From Paracoccus sulfuroxidans (lineage in GTDB: Bacteria > Pseudomonadota > Alphaproteobacteria > Rhodobacterales > Rhodobacteraceae), in NCBI RefSeq assembly GCF_007830335.1, contig NZ_VLKU01000002.1, forward strand, positions 186,001-250,000: a stretch of DNA of 64,000 nt, in the 5' to 3' direction. Positions within the stretch are counted from its first letter, which is position 1, and the number at the start of each line of letters is the position of its first letter. Made by a program: the position numbers and the translations under genes. The notes beneath the pieces were generated by a model. That model saw only the letters and a list, made by a program, of their open reading frames with translations, did not search any database and was not told the DNA's origin. Shown here piece after piece: positions 20,716 through 29,815 of the stretch.

Positions 20716-21699
20716 ATGCGCCTAGACCCCTTCCTGATCCTGATGATCGCCGCCGTCGTGCTGGCGACGCTGCTGCCCGCGACTGGAGGCTTCGGCGATC
20801 TGGTCGACACGCTGGGGACGCTGGGCGTGGCGATGCTGTTCTTCCTGCATGGCGCGGCGCTGTCACCGCGCACGATCATGGCGGGCCTGAAGCAATGGCA
20901 GCTGCACGCCTTCATTCTGGGCACGACCTTCATCCTGTTCCCGATCATCGTGCAGCCGCTGCGGCTGGTCCCGGCCAGCATCATGCCCCCCGATCTGGTG
21001 CTGGGGTTTCTGTATCTGGGCGTGCTGCCCTCGGCGGTGTCGTCCTCGATTGCCTTTACCGCCATGGCGCGCGGGAACGTGCCCGCAGCCGTCTGCAACT
21101 CGGCCGGGTCGAACGTCTTCGGGCTGCTGCTGACGCCGCTTCTGGTCAGCCTGCTGATCGATTCGGGGGCCGGTGCCGCGATGGATCTGGGCCACACTTT
21201 GCGCGACCCCTGCCTGCAACTGCTGCTGCCATTCGGCCTCGGGCAACTCGCGCATCGCTGGCTGGGCGGGTTCCTGACCCGGCGCAAGGATTGGCTCTCG
21301 AATTATGACCAGTCGGTCATCGTGCTGATCATCTATTCCGCCTTCTCGCAATCGGTCGAGGCCGGGCTTTGGGACGTGCTGCCCGTCAGTGGGCTCGCGA
21401 TTGCCGCAGGGCTTTGCACGCTGATCCTGCTGATCGTCATCCTGTTCACCACGCGCGGCGCGCGCATGCTGGGCCTCTCGCGCGAGGATGAGATCGCGGC
21501 GGTCTTCTGCGGCTCGAAGAAAAGCCTCGCAACGGGGTTGCCGCTGGCGCAGGTGCTGTTCGCAGGCGCGACGGGCTTCGGGATGATCGTCCTGCCGATC
21601 ATGCTGTATAACCAGATCCAGATCATGCTGGGCGCGGTTCTGGCGCGGCGCTATGCCCAAACCGGCCCTCAGGTCGCGCAAAGCCCGGCCCGCGCTTGA
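20716..21699 (+). CDS. SBF-like (bile acid:sodium symporter family) transporter, copy 1
   Basis: A 327-residue membrane protein with about ten hydrophobic helices in the PF13593 SBF-like group. Diagnostic stretches include FFLHGAALSPRTIMAGL, YLGVLPSAVSSSIAFTAMARGN and GSKKSLATGLPLAQ, the crossover regions for sodium and substrate. I start at ATG 20716 because the upstream 37 residues are not hydrophobic family sequence. It is divergent from the FadR-type regulator. The substrate is unknown; members of this group are not proven bile acid carriers. Confidence 0.87.
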   Translation: MRLDPFLILMIAAVVLATLLPATGGFGDLVDTLGTLGVAMLFFLHGAALSPRTIMAGLKQWQLHAFILGTTFILFPIIVQPLRLVPASIMPPDLVLGFLYLGVLPSAVSSSIAFTAMARGNVPAAVCNSAGSNVFGLLLTPLLVSLLIDSGAGAAMDLGHTLRDPCLQLLLPFGLGQLAHRWLGGFLTRRKDWLSNYDQSVIVLIIYSAFSQSVEAGLWDVLPVSGLAIAAGLCTLILLIVILFTTRGARMLGLSREDEIAAVFCGSKKSLATGLPLAQVLFAGATGFGMIVLPIMLYNQIQIMLGAVLARRYAQTGPQVAQSPARA

Positions 21700-21816
21700 C
21701 CCGTCTCAGACCAAGCACTTAGGCGCTTGGTCAGGCATCGGCATCAAACCCATTGCGCTGCCGAGGGTTTGCGCTTTTCCTGCGCTGCAACCCAGCTAGG
21801 AAAGGCCCGGCCCTTC

Positions 21817-22209
21817 ATGCCCGACAAGCAGAACCGCGATCTCAGCAATCCGACGATCCGCACCATCGCCATGCCCTCGGACACCAATCCGGCGGGCGAC
21901 ATCTTCGGCGGCTGGCTGATGAGCCAGATGGACCTTGCCGCCGGAAGCGTGGCGGCGCTGACCGCACGCGGACGCGCCGCGACCATCGCGGTCGAGGGGA
22001 TGAAGTTTCACCGCCCGGTCAAGATCGGCGATGAGGTGTCGCTGTTCACCGAGCTTCTGCATGTCGGCCGCAGCTCGATGCAGATCCATGTCGAGGCCTG
22101 GCGTCGCCCGCGCGAATCGGATGAATGCGAAAAGGTGACCGAGGCGAATTTCACCTTCGTCGCCATTGATGAGACCGGCGTGCCGCGCCGGGTGAAGCTC
22201 GAGGACTGA
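21817..22209 (+). CDS. YciA-type acyl-CoA thioesterase
   Basis: A 130-residue single hotdog-fold thioesterase that hydrolyses acyl-CoA. The catalytic segment is PSDTNPAGDIFGGWLMSQMD, and EGMKFHRPVKIGDEVSLF forms the hotdog sheet. I start at ATG 21817 (MPDKQNRDLSN), where family similarity begins. It lies between two SBF-like transporter genes, 117 nt after the first on the same strand and convergent with the second. Confidence 0.92.
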   Translation: MPDKQNRDLSNPTIRTIAMPSDTNPAGDIFGGWLMSQMDLAAGSVAALTARGRAATIAVEGMKFHRPVKIGDEVSLFTELLHVGRSSMQIHVEAWRRPRESDECEKVTEANFTFVAIDETGVPRRVKLED

Positions 22210-22295
22210 CAGGCGAGGCCCGGCATCTGATACCCGCAATGAACTTCTTCGCCTTCAAGGCGTTGAGCCCTTACCGACAAACAAGGGAGTTCAAG

Positions 22296-22373
22296 ATGAA
22301 GGGTATCGTTGCCTGGCTGCTGGGCGTTCCGATTGTGGTGATTATCCTGCTTTACGTCACCGGCATCTTCTAG
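22296..22373 (+). CDS. Very small single-pass membrane protein, 25 aa
   Basis: A 25-codon ORF preceded by AGGGAG about 6 nt before the ATG. The product is almost entirely one hydrophobic helix (MKGIVAWLLGVPIVVIILLY, then VTGIF). It lies alone in the gap between the thioesterase and the convergent SBF transporter 2. Function unknown; the RBS and clean transmembrane pattern argue for translation. Confidence 0.55.
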   Translation: MKGIVAWLLGVPIVVIILLYVTGIF

Positions 22374-22438
22374 GGCCGAGTCGAGGTCACAGGATCGACG
22401 GAAAGGACCGCGCTGTCGCGGCCCCTCCGTCGCCGTCA

Positions 22439-23419
22439 TCAGGCTGCCGTCACACGTTGCGAGATGATGGCGCAGACGAAAAGCTGCATCAGGTGGAACA
22501 GCATCAGGGGCAGCACGATCATCGCGATATCCTGCCCGTGAAACAGGATGCCCGCCATCGGAAGGCCGGTCGCCAGCGACTTGGTCGAGCCGCAGAAGAA
22601 CAGCGCCAGCCGGTCGGGAAGGTTCATGCCCATCCCGCGCCCCAGCACCGTGGTCAGGATCATCACCGCCGCCAGCAGCAGCGCGACAACGGCGATCAGC
22701 GCCAGCAGCTCCTCAAGCCCGACCAGCTTCCAGATGCCGTTGACAACGCCCGCGCTGAAGGCCGAATAGACGATCAGCAGGATCGAGCCCCGGTCAACGA
22801 TCATCGTCGGCAGCTTGTATTTGTTCAGGAACCCGCCCAGCAGCGGCCTGCAAAGCTGGCCCAGGGCGAAGGGCAGCAGGATCTGTTGGCAGATCTTCCA
22901 GACCGCCGTGCCGTCGATATGGACACCGCTGTCGGAGCTCAGCAGCAGCGCGAACAGCAAAGGCGCCAGCAGCACGCCTACGAGGTTTGACACCGAGGCC
23001 GCGCAGACCGCCCCCGCGACGTTCCCGCCCGCGACCGAGGTGAACGCAATCGAGCTTTGCACCGTAGAAGGCAGGCACCCCAGATACAGCAGCCCGATGG
23101 CGAAGGCGGGCGACAGGATCAGGCCGGTCAGCGGCACCATGGCCAGCACCAGCAGCGGGAACATGACATAGGTGCAGACCATACTGCTGGACTGCAGCCG
23201 CCAGTTCGTCATCCCGGCGATGATCGTCGAGGTCGAAAGCTTCGCGCCGTACAGAAAGAACAGCAGCGCCACCGCCCAATAGGTGACCTGCGACAGCACG
23301 CGGGCGAACTCTCCCCTTGCGGGCAGATAGGATGCCAGCACGACCGTCAGGATCAGCAGCATCATATAGCGGTCAAGCCCCAGCCGACGCAGCCGCGCCT
23401 CGAACGATGAGATGGCCAT
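22439..23419 (-). CDS. SBF-like (bile acid:sodium symporter family) transporter, copy 2
   Basis: A 326-residue paralogue of the transporter at 20716: matching segments are FFLYGAKLSTSTIIAGM, YLGCLPSTVQSSIAFTSVAGGN and GSTKSLATGLPMAG, with about ten transmembrane helices. It differs clearly in sequence, so it is not a recent duplicate. Transcribed toward the thioesterase. Substrate unknown. It is followed upstream by 240 bp leading to the LsrG-like gene, in which I see no further ORF. Confidence 0.87.
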   Translation of the reverse strand: MAISSFEARLRRLGLDRYMMLLILTVVLASYLPARGEFARVLSQVTYWAVALLFFLYGAKLSTSTIIAGMTNWRLQSSSMVCTYVMFPLLVLAMVPLTGLILSPAFAIGLLYLGCLPSTVQSSIAFTSVAGGNVAGAVCAASVSNLVGVLLAPLLFALLLSSDSGVHIDGTAVWKICQQILLPFALGQLCRPLLGGFLNKYKLPTMIVDRGSILLIVYSAFSAGVVNGIWKLVGLEELLALIAVVALLLAAVMILTTVLGRGMGMNLPDRLALFFCGSTKSLATGLPMAGILFHGQDIAMIVLPLMLFHLMQLFVCAIISQRVTAA

Positions 23420-23661
23420 ATCACTCCTCCGGCATGCGGAAATCCCCGCTCCCGCGCAGCCTGTCTAGGGATAAGGCCGGGGCAATACCAGACTTGGGCC
23501 GCAGATTTGCCCGATGCGGGTGCGCGGGGGTCACCCCCGACTTGTCCTTTCGTTCAGAACGCGGCGGCACGCGGCAATGCATCCTTAAGTCTTCGGGATT
23601 ATTCCTGTATGCACGTTGAAACGGTTCTTGATTCTGCACTCATGTGACGAGGTTATCCTGC

Positions 23662-23961
23662 ATGCTTATCCAGCTTGTCAGTGTCGAAGTCGTCCCCGGC
23701 CAACGGGACCGCTTCATCGAAGCCATGCGCATCAACCGCGAAGGGACGCGCCGCGAACCCGGCAACCTGCGCTTTGATCTTCTGTGCGATCCCTCGGATG
23801 AGAACCGCTTCTCGATCTATGAAATCTTCGCCGGTCCCGACGCGCTTGAGGCACATCGCCAGACCGCGCATTACCGCACCTGCGTCCAGATGATCGACCC
23901 GATCACCACCGGGCCGCGCAGCAAGCAGTTCTTCCAGCCGGTTCTGGTCGAGCAGAGCTGA
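23662..23961 (+). CDS. LsrG-like antibiotic-biosynthesis-monooxygenase-fold protein
   Basis: A 99-residue dimeric alpha+beta barrel (ABM) protein. Its pattern GNLRFDLLCDP...YEIFAGPDALEAHR..AHYRTCV...TGPRSKQFF closely follows LsrG, the enzyme that processes phosphorylated autoinducer-2 breakdown products. No lsr transporter, kinase (LsrK) or LsrF is in the window. It could equally be a quinol monooxygenase-like or other isomerase. I choose ATG 23662 over GTG 23644. Confidence 0.78.
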   Translation: MLIQLVSVEVVPGQRDRFIEAMRINREGTRREPGNLRFDLLCDPSDENRFSIYEIFAGPDALEAHRQTAHYRTCVQMIDPITTGPRSKQFFQPVLVEQS

Positions 23962-23994
23962 TCCCCTCACGACTTGCTTTGACTGGACACCGCA

Positions 23995-25047
23995 ATGCTG
24001 GGACCCTTCCGCCCCTTCGGCGCACGCCTGCGCCGTCTTGCCCGCCTTCCGCAGCCCGAATTCTTTGGCCCCAAGGCCGAACGGGTCGAGCTTTCTGCAG
24101 CCGAGGCCATGCCCTTTCCACCCGCACTCGCCCTGCCCGGTCAGGTCGAACGGATCGCCGACACGATGTTCGCCTCGAAAAGCGACACGATCAACGTGCT
24201 GACCCGGACGGGCGTCGCGCATGAAGGGCCGACGCTGGCCTGGCATCTGCGCGACGTCGATCTGATCGACGGGGTGCTCTATCACGGCGGCGGCGAATAT
24301 CACCTGCGCCCGCGCCAACGGCGGCTGGGCCTGGCGCAGCGCCCGCGCAGTGAGGCCAGCGGTCCGCTTTATGAGACCTGGGCCAGCAACCGCTGGTTCG
24401 GAAGCTGGCTGATGGATGCGCCGCTGACCTATGATCTGGCGCTGGCCGAGGGCGCGCCCCTGACCACCGAGGCGTCCGAGGCAACAGGACACCGCCGCCG
24501 CTACAAGGAACTGCTGGACATGCGTCCCCAGCGGCTGACGGGCGATGTGCATTTCTCCAGCCTCACGCTGTTCGATGACACGCCGAACAACAGTGGCAAG
24601 GCGGCGCGCGCGCGCCGGTTGCGGGCGCGCCTGCTGGAAGGACGCAGCATCTCGCCCCTGCCCGGGGTCTTTCTGCTGCGCGGCACCTCGGGCGATCAGC
24701 GCCTGTTGGAAAATGAGGGGGAGCTGGCCGAGCGGCTGGCGAAGGACCGGGGTTTCCGCGTGATCGACCCCATGCAGGTCACCGTTGATGAGTTGATCGA
24801 GGCCTGCGCCGGGGCCGCCAGCATCATCGGGGTCGAGGGCAGCCATCTGGTCCACGGGATCACCGTCGCGCCGGACGGGGCGGCGGTCATCCCGATCCAG
24901 CCGCCGCAACGGGTCGCAGCGACCCTGAAGCAGATGACCGACCGGCTGAACCAGCGCTATGGCTTGCTGGTCGCCGAGGGCGGCGACACCCGCTTCCGGC
25001 TGGCGTGGGAGGATCTGGCGCGCACGCTGGATCTGTTCGACGCCTGA
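23995..25047 (+). CDS. Family 61 (DUF563) glycosyltransferase
   Basis: A 350-residue protein with the GT61 C-terminal pattern: VFLLRGTSGDQRLLENEGEL, GFRVIDPMQVTVDELIEAC, and IIGVEGSHLVHGI where the family usually has a GAHGAGL-like nucleotide-sugar site. No signal peptide or transmembrane segment is evident, so it likely acts at the cytosolic side on cell-surface polysaccharide or another acceptor. Acceptor and donor sugars are unknown, and there is no surrounding polysaccharide cluster. It converges on the hydrolase-like gene across a hairpin. Confidence 0.8.
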   Translation: MLGPFRPFGARLRRLARLPQPEFFGPKAERVELSAAEAMPFPPALALPGQVERIADTMFASKSDTINVLTRTGVAHEGPTLAWHLRDVDLIDGVLYHGGGEYHLRPRQRRLGLAQRPRSEASGPLYETWASNRWFGSWLMDAPLTYDLALAEGAPLTTEASEATGHRRRYKELLDMRPQRLTGDVHFSSLTLFDDTPNNSGKAARARRLRARLLEGRSISPLPGVFLLRGTSGDQRLLENEGELAERLAKDRGFRVIDPMQVTVDELIEACAGAASIIGVEGSHLVHGITVAPDGAAVIPIQPPQRVAATLKQMTDRLNQRYGLLVAEGGDTRFRLAWEDLARTLDLFDA

Positions 25048-25060
25048 GCCTTTTCGCAGA

Positions 25061-25091
25061 AGCGGCGGCGCGACTGCTCGCGCCCGCCGCT
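25061..25091. terminator. Hairpin between convergent genes
   Basis: Long GC stem with arms AGCGGCGG (25061-25068) and CCGCCGCT (25084-25091) plus inner GCG/CGC pairing. It lies between the GT61 stop (25047) and the hydrolase-like stop (25100), so it probably limits read-through in both directions. No strong T-tract is seen. Confidence 0.55.
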
Positions 25092-25099
25092 ATCTCGGC

Positions 25100-26182
25100 T
25101 CAGCTGTTGGGCTGAACGGCACGCAACCGCCTGACGGCGCGGCTTTCATCCGGAGCCACGATGCCAGAGCGCAGAAGCCGGATCAGCTGCGTGACGAAAT
25201 CCGGGTCGGTCTGCTGCAGCACCTTCAGATCATTGTCGCCCAGCATCTCGACATAATGGACGGCCACATCGTCGCTGTCGGTCTGGTGATGGTTCTCAAG
25301 CTGGGTGAAAATGCGCTTCAGCCGGTCGGTGTTGTTGCGCAGGTCCACGCAGAACTTCGCCAGCCCCTTTTCATCCATGTTCAGCGTCATACCCCAGCCG
25401 CCGGTGCGGAAGCGGTTGATGATGAACTCGGGGTCATGGGCGGCATAGTAAAGGAAGCCATGGGTGAACGGGTTCTTGCCATGCGAGAAGCGGTACCCAA
25501 CCGAGGAGCTGCTCCAGTCGCCGCGCACGTCCAGAAACGCCACCATGTCGAAGGTGAAGGAATAGCTTTGCCGGTTCAGTCCCGCTGGCCACCACCGCGC
25601 CGGAGAGCCAAAACTGTGCACCTCCAGCCCCGCGATCGCCCCCGGGCCGCGCGCCAGCATGACGCCCGTCAGCGCGTTCGAGGTGATGAGGTTGCCCTGG
25701 CTGTGGCAATAGATCGGGCAGCCCAGCTTCGCCTCGGGCGCGCCGATCAGCAGCGCGTAAAGCGCCTTGGTCGCCTGATTGCCGCCCAGCATTTCATAGA
25801 CGAAATCTTCCTTGGTGATGCCGGGCCGCAGCTTGCGCTCGATCTGGAACAGCACTTCGGTGACCTTGTACCAATCGGTCTGCCCCCCCGCCGATTGCGA
25901 CTGGATGCCAGAGAGCCGCATCTTGTCGGTCAGGCACTGGAACAGATCGCCCACAAGACTGGCCGACTGGTTATAGACGCCATAGACGGGGCTACCGACC
26001 ATCAGCGACAGCGCATTGGCGTTGTCTGCATGGTCCTGCCCGGTGTTCTGCATCCCGTTGACGAAAACCACCGGCTTTGCGGGATTGTACCAGCCTTTCG
26101 TCTGCACCTCGGGCGAGACAAAGCGGGTTACAGTGCCATCATTCGACGGCGTGGTGCCCTGATTGATAAATGGCGACCTCAT
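25100..26182 (-). CDS. Unknown alpha/beta-hydrolase-like protein, 360 aa
   Basis: I do not recognise a named family. The protein has VVFVNGMQNTG (residues 38-48), which resembles the strand and oxyanion turn of alpha/beta hydrolases, and a nucleophile-elbow-like CHSQGN with Ser161. GKNPFTHGFLYY further on offers a candidate catalytic histidine. There is no signal peptide or membrane segment. It lies 64 nt downstream of dnaE on the same strand and could be co-transcribed. Possible roles include a lipase, an esterase or a secreted effector without a classical signal. None is demonstrated. Confidence 0.6.
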   Translation of the reverse strand: MRSPFINQGTTPSNDGTVTRFVSPEVQTKGWYNPAKPVVFVNGMQNTGQDHADNANALSLMVGSPVYGVYNQSASLVGDLFQCLTDKMRLSGIQSQSAGGQTDWYKVTEVLFQIERKLRPGITKEDFVYEMLGGNQATKALYALLIGAPEAKLGCPIYCHSQGNLITSNALTGVMLARGPGAIAGLEVHSFGSPARWWPAGLNRQSYSFTFDMVAFLDVRGDWSSSSVGYRFSHGKNPFTHGFLYYAAHDPEFIINRFRTGGWGMTLNMDEKGLAKFCVDLRNNTDRLKRIFTQLENHHQTDSDDVAVHYVEMLGDNDLKVLQQTDPDFVTQLIRLLRSGIVAPDESRAVRRLRAVQPNS

Positions 26183-26246
26183 GCAAACCTCCGGTGATCG
26201 TCAACAACGCGGCGATTAAGCCTTGGGGCCGCCCTCTTGCCAACCC

Positions 26247-29200
26247 CTATTCGTCAACGATTTCAAGCACGCCGGGGATGGCCCGCAGGATCTGCCGCGC
26301 GGGCGTCGTCAGGGGTGCATTTTCGGCGATCTCGATATCGACGATCTCATCGCCGCGCCGGTAGCGCAGGCTGATCGGGCCGCAGGCGCGGGACGAGGCG
26401 CGGATCTCGGACTGGATGCGCTGCAGGGCGGCAGCGATTTCGGGCACAGGGTGCAGGTCGGCAATCGTGACCGCCAAGCGGTCCGCGCCCGCATCCGCCA
26501 CCGCCGCCTCAAGCGGCGTGACCGAGCGTGCCAGCATCTTCACCTGATCGCCCGAGGGTTCGACCTGCACCTGCAGAACGACGTTTTCCCCGGCCTCCAG
26601 ATGTTCGCGATGGGCGTCGAGCGTGTCCGAGAACACCGTGACCTCGTAAAGCCCGGTCGGATCGGACAGGCCCACGAAGGCAAAGCGCGTGCCGCGGGCG
26701 GATTTCTTTTCCTGCTTATGCGCCACGGTTCCGGCGATCGAGGCGACCAGCGCGCCGTCCTGCGCCGCCTGCTGCAATTCGGCCAGCGTCTGCACGCCCT
26801 TGCGGCGCAGCGCGGTCTGATAGTCGTCCAGCGGATGGCCCGACAGATAGAAGCCCACCGCTGCATGTTCCTGCGCCAGCTTCTCGGTCGGCAGCCAGAC
26901 CGGCGCGACCACGGCGCGGGGCGGCGGAAGATCCTCACCGCCGCCAAATAGCGAGGACTGGTTCGAGGCCGCAGCCTCCTGCACCGCCGAGGACCAGGCG
27001 ACCAGACCATCAAGCGATTTCAGAACCTTGGCCCGGCTGGGCTCAAGCGCGTCGAAGGCCCCGGCGCGGGCCAGCATCTCCAGCGGGCGCTTGCCCACAC
27101 GGCGCATGTCCACGCGGCGGGCGAAATCGTTCATGTCGCGGAAGGGCGCATCGCCGCGCGCATCGGTGATCATCCGCATCGCCTCAAGGCCCACACCTTT
27201 CAGCGCGCCGAGCGCATAGATGATCTTGCCATCCCGCACGGTGAACGAGGGCGCCGAGCGGTTGACGCAAGGCGCCACCGTCTCGATCCCCATGCGGTCG
27301 GCCTCGCGCTTATAGACCGCCAGCTTGTCGGTCAGATGCATGTCGCAGTTCATCACGGCGGCCATGAATTCGACCGGGTGGTTCGCCTTCAGCCATGCGG
27401 TCTGATAGCTGACGACCGCATAGGCCGCCGCGTGCGATTTGTTGAAGCCGTAGTTCGCAAATTTCTCAAGAAGGTCAAAGACCTCTCCGGCCTTCTTCGA
27501 TTCGACTCCATGTGCGACAGCGCCATCGACGAACTTCGGCCGCTCCTTGGCCATTTCCTCGGCGATCTTCTTGCCCATGGCGCGGCGCAGAAGGTCGGCC
27601 CCGCCCAGCGAATAGCCCGCCATCTCCTGCGCGATCTGCATCACCTGTTCCTGATAAACGATGATGCCCTGCGTCTCGGCCAGAATATGGTCGATGGAAG
27701 GGTGAATGGATTCAAGGGGTCGCAGCCCGTTCTTCACCTCGCAATAGGTGGGGATGTTCTCCATCGGGCCGGGACGGTAAAGCGCGACCAGTGCGACGAT
27801 ATCCTCGATGCAGGTCGGGCGCATGCGCCGCAGCGCGTCCATCATGCCCGAGCTTTCCACCTGGAACACCGCCACCGTGCGGGCCGAGGCAAACAGGTCA
27901 TAGCTGGCTGTGTCGTCCAGCGGGATGGCGTTGATCTGGTCGATCCCGCCGTCCGGCGGCTGGTAAAGATTGCTCCCGTCGGGCGCAATATGCAGGTGCC
28001 GCCCACTGTCCTGGATCAGCTGGACGGCGTTCTGGATGACGGTCAGCGTCTTCAGGCCCAGAAAGTCGAACTTCACCAGACCGGCCTGCTCGACCCATTT
28101 CATGTTGTATTGCGTCGCGGGCATATCCGAGGCCGGATCGCGATAAAGCGGCACCAGCTTGTGCAGCGGCCGGTCCCCGATCACCACGCCCGCCGCGTGG
28201 GTCGAGGCGTTGCGCAAAAGCCCCTCGACCTTCGCCGCGTAATCCAGAAGCCGGGCCACGACCTCTTCCTGCGCGGCCTCGCGCAGGCGCGGCTCATCGG
28301 CCAGCGCCTTGGTGACGCTGACGGGCTTCACGCCCTCGACCGGGATCATCTTCGACAGCCGGTCCACCTGCCCGAAGGGCAGTTGCAGCACCCGGCCCAC
28401 GTCGCGCACGGCGGCCTTGGACAGCAGCGCACCGAAGGTGATGATCTGCCCGACCTTGTCGCGGCCGTATTTCTCTTGCACGTAGCGGATGACTTCCTCG
28501 CGCCGGTCCATGCAGAAGTCGATGTCGAAGTCCGGCATCGAGACGCGTTCGGGGTTCAGGAAGCGTTCGAACAGCAGGCTGTAGCGCAGCGGATCAAGGT
28601 CGGTGATGGTCAGCGCATAGGCCACCAGACTGCCCGCGCCCGAGCCCCGGCCCGGTCCCACCGGAATGCCCTGATCCTTGGCCCATTTGATGAAATCGGC
28701 GACGATCAGGAAGTAGCCGGGGAAGCCCATCTGCTCGATGATATCCAGCTCGAACTTCAACCGCGCCTCGTACTCCTCGACCGAGGTGGCGTGCGGGATG
28801 ACGGCCAGACGCGCCTTGAGGCCGTCCCAGGCCTGACGGCGCAATTCCTCGACCTCGTCATCGGCAAAGCGCGGCAGGATCGGCTTGTGCTTGCTGACAG
28901 CGAAGGCGCAGCGGCGGGCGATCTCGACGGTATTTTCGATGGCTTCAGGCAGGTCGGCGAACAGCGCCGCCATCTCGGCCGCCGTCTTGAAGTGATGCGC
29001 GGGCGTCAGGCGACGGCGCGGCTGGGTCTGGTCGACATAGGCGCGCTCGGCAATGCAGATCAGCGCGTCATGCGCGTCATAAAGATCGGGCTTGGGGAAA
29101 TAGACATCATTGGTCGCGACCAGCGGCAGATCCTGCGCATAGGCGATGTCGATCATGCCGCCTTCCGCCGCGACCTCGGCGGCCAGAGGCGCGCCCTCGG

Positions 29201-29720
29201 CATCGTGGTGGCGCTGCAATTCGATATAAAGCCGCGTCGGAAAGGCCTCGGCCAGATCGCGGGCCAGATCGCCCGCATCCTGCTGACGCCCGGCGGCGAC
29301 CAGCTGGCCAATCGGGCCGCCCGCCCCGCCCGTCAGGCAGATCAGCCCGCCGGACAGACGCGCGATCTCCTCCATCGTGACATGGGGCAGCGAGCCGTCG
29401 TCGCGCAGGTAAAGACAGGTCGACAGCTCCATCAGGTTCAGCCAGCCCTCGGCCGATTGCGTCAGCAGCACGACGGGGCCGGTGACGCCCCCCGCTTCCA
29501 GCGTGATCTGGCAGCCGACAATGGGCTGAATGCCGGTCTCCAGCGCCTTGACGGAAAACTCCAGCGCGGCGAACAGCACGTTGGTGTCGGTCAGCGCGAC
29601 CGCAGGCATGCCGTTCTGCTCGGCCAGGCCGATCAGTTTCTTGACGGGAACCGCACCCTCCAGCAGCGAATGCTCGGAATGGGTGCGAAGGTGAATGAAT
29701 CGTGGTGAGGTGTCGGCCAT
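26247..29720 (-). CDS. dnaE: DNA polymerase III alpha subunit (DnaE1)
   Basis: Replicative polymerase catalytic subunit, 1157 residues. The N-terminal PHP domain starts FIHLRTHSEHSLLEGA; the polymerase palm carries the catalytic aspartates in MPDFDIDFCMDRR; helix-hairpin-helix and an OB domain (VASIAGTVAHKQEKKSARG) follow. Length and the presence of a full C-terminal region fit DnaE1 rather than ImuC/DnaE2. The ATG at 29720 is divergent from the ABC transporter operon, separated by about 95 bp. Confidence 0.97.
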   Translation of the reverse strand: MADTSPRFIHLRTHSEHSLLEGAVPVKKLIGLAEQNGMPAVALTDTNVLFAALEFSVKALETGIQPIVGCQITLEAGGVTGPVVLLTQSAEGWLNLMELSTCLYLRDDGSLPHVTMEEIARLSGGLICLTGGAGGPIGQLVAAGRQQDAGDLARDLAEAFPTRLYIELQRHHDAEGAPLAAEVAAEGGMIDIAYAQDLPLVATNDVYFPKPDLYDAHDALICIAERAYVDQTQPRRRLTPAHHFKTAAEMAALFADLPEAIENTVEIARRCAFAVSKHKPILPRFADDEVEELRRQAWDGLKARLAVIPHATSVEEYEARLKFELDIIEQMGFPGYFLIVADFIKWAKDQGIPVGPGRGSGAGSLVAYALTITDLDPLRYSLLFERFLNPERVSMPDFDIDFCMDRREEVIRYVQEKYGRDKVGQIITFGALLSKAAVRDVGRVLQLPFGQVDRLSKMIPVEGVKPVSVTKALADEPRLREAAQEEVVARLLDYAAKVEGLLRNASTHAAGVVIGDRPLHKLVPLYRDPASDMPATQYNMKWVEQAGLVKFDFLGLKTLTVIQNAVQLIQDSGRHLHIAPDGSNLYQPPDGGIDQINAIPLDDTASYDLFASARTVAVFQVESSGMMDALRRMRPTCIEDIVALVALYRPGPMENIPTYCEVKNGLRPLESIHPSIDHILAETQGIIVYQEQVMQIAQEMAGYSLGGADLLRRAMGKKIAEEMAKERPKFVDGAVAHGVESKKAGEVFDLLEKFANYGFNKSHAAAYAVVSYQTAWLKANHPVEFMAAVMNCDMHLTDKLAVYKREADRMGIETVAPCVNRSAPSFTVRDGKIIYALGALKGVGLEAMRMITDARGDAPFRDMNDFARRVDMRRVGKRPLEMLARAGAFDALEPSRAKVLKSLDGLVAWSSAVQEAAASNQSSLFGGGEDLPPPRAVVAPVWLPTEKLAQEHAAVGFYLSGHPLDDYQTALRRKGVQTLAELQQAAQDGALVASIAGTVAHKQEKKSARGTRFAFVGLSDPTGLYEVTVFSDTLDAHREHLEAGENVVLQVQVEPSGDQVKMLARSVTPLEAAVADAGADRLAVTIADLHPVPEIAAALQRIQSEIRASSRACGPISLRYRRGDEIVDIEIAENAPLTTPARQILRAIPGVLEIVDE

Positions 29721-29815
29721 GGACGATATCTAGGCGCGACCTGCCTAACTGTGCAATTGTCTCTGGGCGGAATTCCGCTAATAAGAAGGCAGGGTTGAGG
29801 GAAAGGCGCGCAATC

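Noticed and set aside
27336-29708. Long antisense frame in dnaE (790 codons)
   Set aside because: Shadow of the strongly conserved dnaE frame.
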